The translations under genes were made by a program, and so were the position numbers. DNA of 64,000 bases from an uncultured Prevotellaceae bacterium (GTDB taxonomy: Bacteria; Bacteroidota; Bacteroidia; Bacteroidales; Bacteroidaceae): positions 1-64,000 of the forward strand of contig CACZIT010000005.1 in the NCBI GenBank assembly GCA_902781315.1, in the 5' to 3' direction. The notes under the pieces are model-generated. The model had not been told where the DNA came from, searched no databases, and saw nothing but the letters and a program-made list of their open reading frames with translations. Shown here in pieces: positions 42,400 to 50,800 of the stretch. The first letter of the stretch is position 1; every line of letters starts with the position of its first letter.

Positions 42400-43254
42400 C
42401 TATTCTGATAGCTTCACCAGACACCACCGCCCGTCATTACGTTCGAAACTCATCTCAATATTCAGGCCGTTCGCCACACCACGCACAATCAGCACCTTCC
42501 TCTCGTCGCTCGAACAATGCTGACCGTAGTCAACGAAGTAGACCACCCCACTGGGAATAATCGCGGGTTTGAACGCAGGCCATTGCTCTGGCGATATAGA
42601 ACCCGTCACTTCCGAGAAGTCGTCGTCGCTGTCAGGAGCCGTCATCAGCACAAAATCGCCAAGGCTTTCCGTCTGGAAGTCGTCGTCCGTTGCAAAGCGC
42701 TTGTAGAATTGGAAAAACGAGGCATTGGGATGCTGGGCCAACGTAGTGTGGGTGATCGATGTCAGGCGCCACTCGCCATCCAGCCGGCGGAACACGTAGC
42801 GCTTCGCACGACCGCTGTCGAAGTCAAGGCGCTCCACACAGGTCTCGCCCACCGAGGTCGACTTCGAAAGCGTGTCCTGGGCAATGTCATCCATCAGGAT
42901 AGCGTAATAGCCGTCGCTCATAAAGAAATAACTGCGCTGCCACTGCCGACGCTGCAGCATCGTGGTGCGACCGTCAGCATGCACTGGCAACGGAAACACG
43001 ATGCGGCTCATCTGCATGCGGCGGTTGCCGGCGAAGTTGAAAAAGAAGTCGTCAAACAACTCATCGACAGCCTTCGGAAGCGGCGCATCCGCAACCAGAT
43101 CAGCCGTCGAGTCGGCAGCCAACGAGTCGGCAGCCAGCGAGTCGGTCTCGGCCTCCTCTTCGGCAGACGGCGACTTACCGCCCGTGCAACTGTTCGTCAT
43201 GAATGCAGTCAGCACCAGCAGCATCAGCAACATCGGTATTTTCTTAGTATTCAT
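42400..43254 (-). CDS. DUF4348 family lipoprotein
   Basis: A 284-residue lipoprotein with lipobox TNSC (Cys23), an acidic linker containing the repeated unit SLAADSLAADS, and a folded part from about residue 58 (AVDELFDDFFFNFAGNRRMQMSRIVFPL) that fits the DUF4348 family of Bacteroidales. Function unknown. It is directly ahead of murB (one-base gap), so it may act in the envelope. Repeats of GAGTCGGCAGCC in the DNA underlie the peptide repeat. Confidence 0.85.
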   Translation of the reverse strand: MNTKKIPMLLMLLVLTAFMTNSCTGGKSPSAEEEAETDSLAADSLAADSTADLVADAPLPKAVDELFDDFFFNFAGNRRMQMSRIVFPLPVHADGRTTMLQRRQWQRSYFFMSDGYYAILMDDIAQDTLSKSTSVGETCVERLDFDSGRAKRYVFRRLDGEWRLTSITHTTLAQHPNASFFQFYKRFATDDDFQTESLGDFVLMTAPDSDDDFSEVTGSISPEQWPAFKPAIIPSGVVYFVDYGQHCSSDERKVLIVRGVANGLNIEMSFERNDGRWCLVKLSE

Positions 43255-43299
43255 TTTCTCTCAATAAGCAAAACTATCTATGCTTCCTGTTTGCGATTG

Positions 43300-43307
43300 C
43301 AAAATTA
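43300..43307 (-). promoter_or_regulatory. -7 element of DUF4348-murB-MBL
   Basis: TAATTTTG followed by CAATCG on the minus strand, about 45 bases ahead of the ATG at 43254. Confidence 0.55.
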
Positions 43308-43375
43308 CAAAAAAACACCGAAGCCAACAAAAAGTTAGCGATTTATTTACTCTGCGACAGCAAATAAATGCAATA

Positions 43376-43415
43376 AAAGGGGGGAGGAGAAACCTCTCGG
43401 TCGCCCCACCCCATT
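43376..43415 (-). terminator. Possible terminator of the first receptor gene
   Basis: An imperfect GGGGCGACCGAGAGG / CCTCCCCCC stem, followed on the minus strand by TTTTATTG. It lies about 60 bases beyond the stop. Flanking sequence GCCTAACTGATCAAAAAA is similar to ACCTAACAAATCAAAAAA after the second receptor. Confidence 0.4.
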
Positions 43416-43475
43416 GAATGGTTGTTGCCTAACTGATCAAAAAAGACGTACCTTTTTTCTACCATTCATACAGTT

Positions 43476-46400
43476 TCACCTCTTCTTCGGCGCTACATTC
43501 CATCGCCACACGGCATGCAACAAGACGTAGCGCGGCAGCGTGTTGGTCCATGTCTCCACCCGGCCTTGGGCGTTGATGGCGCGGGTGATGTTGCTGCGTT
43601 GGCCCAGCAGGTCGAAACCGTCGACCATCAGCAACAGCCGTCCTTTCAGGAAGGGGCGCGACAGACGGGCATTCCACACCCACTCGTCGGTGTTCAGCTG
43701 CGGGTCGTTGTAGCCGCGGCGCGAGTAGAGGTTCATGTCGGTCGAGAGTTCCAGTTTCCACGGCAGCTTCAACAGCGCGGTGAAGGTGGTGGTGACATCG
43801 GCCACGTTGAAACTCTCGAAGCCTTCGCGCCGACTGCTGATGCGCTGCCAGAAGGCATCGGTGCCCAACGAGAACTGATGGCCGGCCACTTTGTACCTCA
43901 ACTCGGCAAACTGCTCCCACTTCAGCGTGGTCACCTTGCTGCGTTCCAACAGGCCGTGCGTGCCGGTGAGGTCGACACTCTTGATGTAGTAGAGCTCGGG
44001 GCGGAGGTTCAGAATCAGGCGGCGCGCCTTGTCGAGCGGGGTGGAGATACGGTAGCCTGCCTGCCACTGGCAGTTGCCGTTGACGTTGTAAGGGCGATAG
44101 GTTCGCACGCCTGTCGTTTCATCGTAGAGCATGCTCATGGCCAAGGCGTTCTGCACGTAGTGGAACCTGATGCCCACTGCCTGATACACTTGCTTGTCTT
44201 TCAGGCCCTTGGCAGCCTGCAGGTCGATGTCGTAAGTGTAGGTGTCCTTCAGACGGCTGTTGCCAAGATGGATGTTCAGAGGGTCGGTGGCATCGCGGAT
44301 GTCGACGAAGTGCGAGAGAGCGGGCGGGGTTGCCGAGATGCGTGGGGCAAACCAAAGGGTGTACTTCTGGTCCTTGCTGCGCCATTGGGCATAGCCCCAA
44401 TCGGGATGGAAGAGCAACGTGCGGCGCGTGACGAGCGTGTCGACGGTGCCGCGCTGGTAGTGCAGGCGCTGGTGCAGCAGCGTGAACGGCAGGCGCAGGC
44501 TGATGCTGGCCCGGCCTCCGGCAATGCCGGGGAACCACCAAAGGATGGCATTCATGTCGTGCGAGCGGTCGGTCTGCAGGCTGTTGTAGCTGTTGGCGAA
44601 GTCAAGGGTGCGCTCGGCGTCGGTGATGGAGGGGAGGGCCAGCGAGTCGTTCTGCTGCAGGGCATAGAGCGTGTTGTCGCGATGGGTGCGCTTTTGGCTG
44701 AAGCCGTAGGTGAGGTCGAGCGACATGCGTTGCTTGATTATGTAGCTATAGGTGGCCGAGACGGCGAGGCGGTGCGAGCGGTCAGGGTGGTTGCGGAAGT
44801 GCTGGTCGGTGAGGAGGGAGGAGGGGGAGGGCTGCGATGAGGTTGCAGCATGCGGAACGGGCTGGGAGGGGGAGGGCTGCGATGAGATCGCAGCATACTG
44901 AACATGCTGGCGGTTCAGGCGGTCGTCGTCTTGGTCGGAGTAGGAGGCGGAGGCCTTCAGCTCAATTTTGTCGGTGGTGAACTTCGAGACCTTGATGAAG
45001 GAGGAGGCCTCAAGCTCTGCGCCCAGGCGATGGCCTTGCTGCGAGCCCTGCTGGGTGTTATGATATAACAAGGTGTCGTTCCACGCGAAGGCCGACGACT
45101 CGTAGTGCGAGAGATTGCGCCAACGGCTGTAGGTCATGCTGGGACGGAAGGTGGTCTGCACCCTCTTGCCGTTCAGCTGCAGGGTGTGACTAGTGTTGAG
45201 GCGAATGTTGTGGTCACGGTTCCGGCCAGCGGCATGCTCGTAGGTGTCGCCCGTGGAGAGGAAGTTCTGGCGGTCGGTAGTCGTGAGCAGGCTGTTATCA
45301 GTGTGCTCTGCCTGAGCATTGCCGCTCACCTTCCATCGTTTGTCGCGGTCGTCAATGTTGTAGTCCAGGCCAGCCTTCCGCTGCGTCTGCCGTCCGTTGC
45401 CGGCATGCGGATTGAACGAACTGCTTTCGCCAGGCGTGCCGTTGTCGTTCAGGTTGTTGGCATTGGCATAGACACCTATTCGCGAATGGTCGCTGAAGCG
45501 CATGGCAAAGAGGCGGGCGAGGAAGGACTCCAAACCTCCCCTCGTAGGGGAGGCTCCTGCTCCTGCCTCCACATTGCCGAGCCATCCGATGGAGTATTCC
45601 TTCTTCAGCTGCACATCCATGACGTAGTACTTGTCGTTCTCCTCGTTGCTGCCCAGCCACTCGGCTTGCTCGGAGAGTTTGTCGTAGACCTTCACTTCCT
45701 TCACGGTGTAGGCCGGCAGGTTGTCGAGCATCACGGTGTTGTCGCCTCGGAAGAACTCCTTGCCGTTGAGCAGCAGGCTCTTCACGAACTTGCCATTGTG
45801 GTAGATTTGTCCGTTCTTCTTCAGTTCCACGCCCGGCATCTGCTTGATGAGGGCATCGAGCATGGAGCCTTCAGCCAGTTGGAAGGCGTCGGCATTGTAG
45901 ACCAGCGTGTCGCCACGATAGTAGAACATCACCTTCGAAGCCGTCACCTGCACCTCCTGCAAGGTGTTGCGTTGCCGCTTCATGTAGAGCGGCGGCAGCT
46001 CGCGCGAGTATTCACGCTTGTGCAGGTTCTTCAGACTGAGCGGGAAATAGGTGGGCTCATAGCCCACGTAGCTGACACGCAGCAGATAGTCCTTCGGCAA
46101 CTTTGGGACGGCAAACAAATAGAAGGCGTTGTAGCCACTCTTCTCACCCTGCATCCAGAGCGAGCGGGCTTCGCAAGTGTCGAGGGCAGTGCTGTCGGCG
46201 GCAAGCAGCTGAACGGTAGCGCCGACGAGTTCCACGTGGGTCAGATGGTCGTAGACGTAGCCTGAAACAACCATCTGCTCCACCTTCCGTGGCTTATGGT
46301 ACTGCACGTAGATGTTACGCCCCTTCACTTTCATGCGTACAGGCTGGCCCTTGCAAAGTTGCTCAACGGCCTCCGGCACCGAGAGCCGCTTCAGCGTGGC

Positions 46401-46583
46401 CGAAACCTGCAGCCGCTCCAGGTCGTTGTTGACGAAGGTCAGCGTGTAGGCCGACTGCTCATTATTGATAGTGGTAAGGGCTTCGGCCAGCGTCACGTTG
46501 CGGAACGTATGGGAGACGGTCTGGGCCTGACAAGTGAGAGCCGACGCGAGGCAAACGAGGAGGAATAAAAAACGTTTCATCAT
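43476..46583 (-). CDS. Outer-membrane TonB-type receptor, first module
   Basis: A 1035-residue exported protein. After the signal peptide (TCQAQ) comes an STN domain (about 25-95, VTLAEALTTINNEQSAYTLTFVNNDLE), a carboxypeptidase-like beta domain (about 105-190), a plug with QEVQVTASKVMFYYRGDTLVYNADAF and MLDALIKQMPGVELKKNGQIYHNG, then a long beta barrel. No SusD gene follows, so it is not a standard SusCD pair. The STN domain suggests signalling to the anti-sigma factor encoded just upstream (ATGA overlap at 46580-46583). Residues near SQPSPS carry a tandem duplication. Ligand unknown. Confidence 0.88.
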   Translation of the reverse strand: MMKRFLFLLVCLASALTCQAQTVSHTFRNVTLAEALTTINNEQSAYTLTFVNNDLERLQVSATLKRLSVPEAVEQLCKGQPVRMKVKGRNIYVQYHKPRKVEQMVVSGYVYDHLTHVELVGATVQLLAADSTALDTCEARSLWMQGEKSGYNAFYLFAVPKLPKDYLLRVSYVGYEPTYFPLSLKNLHKREYSRELPPLYMKRQRNTLQEVQVTASKVMFYYRGDTLVYNADAFQLAEGSMLDALIKQMPGVELKKNGQIYHNGKFVKSLLLNGKEFFRGDNTVMLDNLPAYTVKEVKVYDKLSEQAEWLGSNEENDKYYVMDVQLKKEYSIGWLGNVEAGAGASPTRGGLESFLARLFAMRFSDHSRIGVYANANNLNDNGTPGESSSFNPHAGNGRQTQRKAGLDYNIDDRDKRWKVSGNAQAEHTDNSLLTTTDRQNFLSTGDTYEHAAGRNRDHNIRLNTSHTLQLNGKRVQTTFRPSMTYSRWRNLSHYESSAFAWNDTLLYHNTQQGSQQGHRLGAELEASSFIKVSKFTTDKIELKASASYSDQDDDRLNRQHVQYAAISSQPSPSQPVPHAATSSQPSPSSLLTDQHFRNHPDRSHRLAVSATYSYIIKQRMSLDLTYGFSQKRTHRDNTLYALQQNDSLALPSITDAERTLDFANSYNSLQTDRSHDMNAILWWFPGIAGGRASISLRLPFTLLHQRLHYQRGTVDTLVTRRTLLFHPDWGYAQWRSKDQKYTLWFAPRISATPPALSHFVDIRDATDPLNIHLGNSRLKDTYTYDIDLQAAKGLKDKQVYQAVGIRFHYVQNALAMSMLYDETTGVRTYRPYNVNGNCQWQAGYRISTPLDKARRLILNLRPELYYIKSVDLTGTHGLLERSKVTTLKWEQFAELRYKVAGHQFSLGTDAFWQRISSRREGFESFNVADVTTTFTALLKLPWKLELSTDMNLYSRRGYNDPQLNTDEWVWNARLSRPFLKGRLLLMVDGFDLLGQRSNITRAINAQGRVETWTNTLPRYVLLHAVWRWNVAPKKR
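44822..44911. repeat. Tandem duplication within the first receptor gene
   Basis: Two copies of a GGGAGGGGGAGGGCTGCGAT-type unit of about 50 bases, each with a hairpin GCTGCGAT/ATCGCAGC (second copy perfect). They encode AAISSQPSPSQ and AATSSQPSPSS in frame. Confidence 0.65.
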
Positions 46584-47200
46584 TCGGCGCCCTCCTCTTG
46601 CTTAGGTTCTACAAAGATGGTGTCGCCCTTTTGGGTGAAGCTGAGTCCGTCGAGTTCGTTCATGTTCTCGAGGAATGCGGAAAGAGGCTCGTCCTCATTC
46701 CACGTAGTGGTGATGCGCAGTTGGCGCAGCGAGTCGTTGGCAAACGCCACATGATGGCCATAGTGCTTAGCCACCACGGCCATGATGTCGGCGAGAGGCG
46801 TATTGTCGAAAGCCCTGGCCTTCATCTCCTCAGAAGGCGGAAGCGACGCCTCAAGTCTCTCGGGCTGTGAGGAAGTGCTGACCGTGGGCTTCGGTGAGGC
46901 CAGCCATGCAGCAATGGCGATGCCACTGACGAGGACAATGCCAAGGAAGACGGCGGCAGCGGCCTTGAGGCCCCATCCCAATCCTCCCCAAAGGGCGTGC
47001 TGGCGGGTTGTGTTTCCATGTATGGGCTCCCTCTTCTTTTGGGGCTGGGCGGATTGGCCCTCATAGGCAGCGCGCAGGCTGACCATCACTTCGTAGTGCT
47101 TGCGCAGGTCGGGATCGCTGAGCAGACGGTTGACTTGCTGCTCGGTGTAGCGGTCGGGGTGCTCTATCATGTCGAGCAATTGTTCTAACTGATCCATCAT
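46580..47200 (-). CDS. Minimal FecR/DUF4974-type anti-sigma factor, first module
   Basis: A 206-residue protein: a helical cytoplasmic N-terminus (about 1-60), one membrane helix (AAAAVFLGIVLVSGIAIAAWL, about 80-100), and a periplasmic DUF4974 domain (about 128-198, DNTPLADIMAVVAKHYGHHVAF, ending FTQKGDTIFVE). The large FecR beta domain normally between helix and DUF4974 is missing; family members are usually about 300-350 residues. TRQHALWGGLGWGL before the helix appears repeat-derived. It should hold the sigma factor until the receptor signals. Confidence 0.85.
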   Translation of the reverse strand: MMDQLEQLLDMIEHPDRYTEQQVNRLLSDPDLRKHYEVMVSLRAAYEGQSAQPQKKREPIHGNTTRQHALWGGLGWGLKAAAAVFLGIVLVSGIAIAAWLASPKPTVSTSSQPERLEASLPPSEEMKARAFDNTPLADIMAVVAKHYGHHVAFANDSLRQLRITTTWNEDEPLSAFLENMNELDGLSFTQKGDTIFVEPKQEEGAE

Positions 47201-47207
47201 TGTCGGT

Positions 47208-47687
47208 TTAAGGGTTAAAGCGTTGTTTCAGTTTGCGAATGGCTTGTGCCAGGTGTTTGTAGACGGCAGCCTCGCTGATGCCGAGATGCTCGGCAATCTC
47301 GCGGTACTTCATGTGCTCCATGAACCGCAGCCGCACCACCTCGCGCGTCTGTGGTGTCAGCTCGGTGTCGATGAAATGCAGCATGGAGTCCAGCTGGTCG
47401 TCTTGCGGCTGTTCGTCGACGGCAGGTTCGCCAAGGGGCAGAAGCTTGTGCACGCGCTCCTTCATCTGCTTACGGCTGAGCAGGTTCAGACAGCGGTTGC
47501 GCACGGTCATCAGCAGGAAAGAGGCAGGATGGCTGACGTCGGCCGAAGGTCGTTCGAGCAGCGAGGCGAACACGTCGCTCACCACATCGCGGCTCTCCTC
47601 GCCATCGCCCAACAGGTATCGGGCAAGGCTGAGCATGCGGTCACGATGCTGCTCGTAGAGACTTCGGATGTCGTCGTTCTGTTTCAT
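47208..47687 (-). CDS. ECF sigma factor, first module
   Basis: A 159-residue extracytoplasmic-function sigma factor. Region 2 has SLYEQHRDRMLSLARYLLGDGEESRDVVSDVF; region 4 has LRFMEHMKYREIAEHLGISEAAVYKHLAQAIRKLK, a helix-turn-helix binding the -35 type element. Seven bases separate it from the anti-sigma gene. It should transcribe its own module and perhaps other genes when released. Confidence 0.94.
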   Translation of the reverse strand: MKQNDDIRSLYEQHRDRMLSLARYLLGDGEESRDVVSDVFASLLERPSADVSHPASFLLMTVRNRCLNLLSRKQMKERVHKLLPLGEPAVDEQPQDDQLDSMLHFIDTELTPQTREVVRLRFMEHMKYREIAEHLGISEAAVYKHLAQAIRKLKQRFNP

Positions 47688-47768
47688 TGGTCACTTTTTG
47701 GAGTTGTTTGTTTATGATAAAGACAAACAAGCTTCCCTATTCCCAACCCCAATGGGATCATTTTTTTG

Positions 47769-47776
47769 CAAAAGTA
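47769..47776 (-). promoter_or_regulatory. -7 element of the first ECF module
   Basis: TACTTTTG on the minus strand, about 80 bases ahead of the sigma gene. This is the housekeeping form; I see no obvious separate ECF promoter. Confidence 0.5.
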
Positions 47777-47811
47777 CAAAGAATCATGCAAATAATCTTT
47801 ATTTTCCGAAC

Positions 47812-47849
47812 GAAAAAAGGCAGCAAGACCCATCGAGGGCCATGCTGCC
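47812..47849 (-). terminator. Terminator of the second receptor gene
   Basis: GGCAGCA (47819-47825) pairs with TGCTGCC (47843-47849), inner pairs GGGC/GACC support it, and CCTTTTTTCG follows on the minus strand. Confidence 0.65.
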
Positions 47850-47880
47850 AAACTTACTATTACCTAACAAATCAAAAAAA

Positions 47881-50800
47881 TTACCGTTTGTTCTTGGGCA
47901 GGCGTGAGAAGTGCCACTCGAGGTGAAGCATGACGAACGACGGCACCATGTTGCGCCACGTCTCCACGCGGCCCTGCGTATCGATGGTAGTGTAGATGTT
48001 GCAGAGTTGGTTCAGCAGATCGAAACCCTCGAGTTTCAACACAAACTGGTTTTTCCAAAGCGATTTGGCTATTGAAGCATTCCACACGAAGTCGTTGGTG
48101 TCCATCGACTTATCACCATAGCCACGCTTCACGTAGAGCACGGCATCGGTAGCCACTTGCAGGCCGCGCCCGTCGCTGCCGCGAAGAATGGGCAGCTCGT
48201 ACTGGCCCGACAGACTGTAGTGGACGTTGACGGGATGGAGACTCCCCCCAGTCCCCTCTCCAAGGAGGGGAGTCTGATAGCGTTTCCACGACGTGCCGTA
48301 GCGCACGTAGCCACTCAGCGTAAGCTTCTTCAGTGTGTAGCGCAGTTGAGCGTAGCCACTCAGGTTCCAGCCTGCAATGACGGACTCGCCACCAGCGGAA
48401 GACCCACCCCCAACGGCAGACCCACCCCCCAGCCCCTCCCTGTGAGGGAGGGGAGTGATTACTCTTTGGGGGGTGCAAGGCATACTACTCCCCTCCCTCA
48501 CAGGGAGGGGCTGGGGGGAGAGTCTGTTGGGGTGGGTCTTCAGCATCCTTGCGATGCCTACATTATGATCGTAACCCGTTCCCAGGCGCGACTCGAACCA
48601 CAGATGTTTCCCGGCATCGAGCATGCGGCCGAAAGAGAGTTGGCTCCAGAAGTCCCAGTTGCCTCGGACGTTCTCAAAGCGATGATAGGTGACGCCCGTC
48701 ATGGGGTCGTAGGTCTGTCCGCGCACCATCTGGTTCTGATGGATGTTTAGTCCGCCGTCGAAGCGCAGATACTGGTTGTGCTGCTTCCACCCAATTTTGT
48801 AGTTTACAAGGAACCGATGCTTGAAGGAAGTCTTCAGTTGGTCGTTGCCTAGCTGAATGTTAAGCGGGTCGCTGTCGAAGAACGTGTTGACCATATTGAT
48901 CATCGTTGGGGCGAAATACTCCGAGTTGTAGGACAACAAAAGGTAGTTCAGTCCTTGGTTGTAGGTGCACTCGTAACGTATCGCAGGAGTGGGCAGCAGG
49001 ATGGAAACCTCCCCCGGCTCCTCCGAAGGAGGAGTGGACATGCTGGGACGAAAGTCGATTTCCCGACGCTCGATGTGCAGGGGCAGGCTGACACTGAACC
49101 ACGTGCTGCGCTTCCGTTTCTGGTTGTCGCGCTGATAGTAGACCATCAGCGTCGGAGTGATGCGGCGGCTATTGTAGGTATAGCTGTAAGTGTTGCGAGG
49201 GTCGAGCCCCACCCCTAGCCCCTCCCCAGTAGGGAGGGGTGATAGAAACAGTTCATTCGCCACTTTCTCCCGATGATAGTAGTAGCCCACTGAGGCACGG
49301 TAGTTCCAATGGCTGTGGCTGTGTATGGTGTACTGCACGCCGGCTTGCCAGTTGAGCGTCTTGTTGTCGAACTGCCACTCTTTGTCGCGCTGATCGCTGC
49401 TGTAGCCTTCGGTCAGCACGTGGTTGTTTTCCTCCTGCTGTCGGCCTCCATAGTACAGGGTACCCCAGAGGTCGATGTCGTCGCCCCACAGGAACTTGTA
49501 GCTGATGGTGGGTATGTACTCCGCCCACCAACTGGTTTCGCTGCCGGTATTGTCGTCGTTGCGCATGTTCACCAGCACGCGCATCAGCTCGGGACTGTAG
49601 CGGAATGCCGAATCGAGCACGACGACGGGACCGCCTATCCACGAAGGATCCTGCGTGAAGCGACCGTAGCGCTCAAGACCTCTGCTGGTGTTATGGCCGT
49701 AGTAGACGCCCAGTTGGTTGCGAAACCAGAAGGGCTTCTTCAATGTAAAGGTGTTGTTGCCACCCATCCCGAAATCACGGTAGTGACGGCTGTTGACGTC
49801 GCGCGAGTATTCGTTGGCCTCAGGCAGGAAGTGCTCGGTGGACGAGCGCGTCTCCTTGTGCTGACGTATGCCGCTGATTTCGAAGTTCATGTGCTCGGTC
49901 CAGCGCTTGTCCTTGTCGTTGATAGAGAGGCTCATGCCGCCCTTCTTCATGTCGGCTACACCCTCGCGCTGTGCTTTCGCCGTGCTCCATTCACCCTTGC
50001 TGCCTGGGCTGTCGAGTTCGTTGATGTTGTTGCCGTTGAAGAAGACGTTGATGCCGGAGTGGTCGGTGTAGCGCTGGCCGAAAGCCTTGGCAGCATAAGG
50101 AGTCCCACTCAGTAACCCACCCCCAGCCCCTCCCGAGGGGAGGGTAGTCTGATTACTATTGCTGATAGAAACGCTACCTCCTTGGCTCATCAAGCCCCCC
50201 TCCCCTCGGGAGGGGCTGGGGGTGGGTTTCCTGTTGGTGCCTATTCCTCCCTGCAGGTTAGCCAGATAGCCTTTGCGGTATTCGCGCTTCAGGACGACAT
50301 CCATCACGTAGTCCTTCGGCGCATCGGCCACGCCCAGCCACTCGCTCTTCTCCGTCTGCTTCTCGTAGACCTCGATGTTCTTCACCGTGTAGTAAGGAAG
50401 GTTGTCGAGCATTACCTTGCTCTTTCCGCGGAAGAAGTCGTTGCCGTTGAGCGTCAGGAAGTCCACCTTGCGCCCCTGCACATAGATCTCGCCATTGTCG
50501 CGCAGTTCCACGCCGGGCATCTGGCGGATGAGGGCATCGAGCATAGAGCCTTCGGGCACGTTGAAGGCGTCAGCATTGTAGACCAGCGTATCGCCGCGAT
50601 AGACCATCTGCACCTTTGTGGCCTTGACCACCACCTCATCGAGGTCGCCGCCGTTGAGCTGCAGGGTTCGTTTCTTCATGAACGTGTGGGGCAGGTCGAA
50701 GAAGTCGTTGCGCGCAGCATAGCGCAGCGTGTAGTCGATGGCAGTGGTCTCGTAGTCGGGATGCACGGCCACGAAGCGGTAACCGCGCTGGGCGATGGGC

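Noticed and set aside
45105-46265. A 386-codon open frame opposite the first receptor
   Set aside because: Histidine/valine-rich antisense translation without motifs; the receptor frame shows clear domains.
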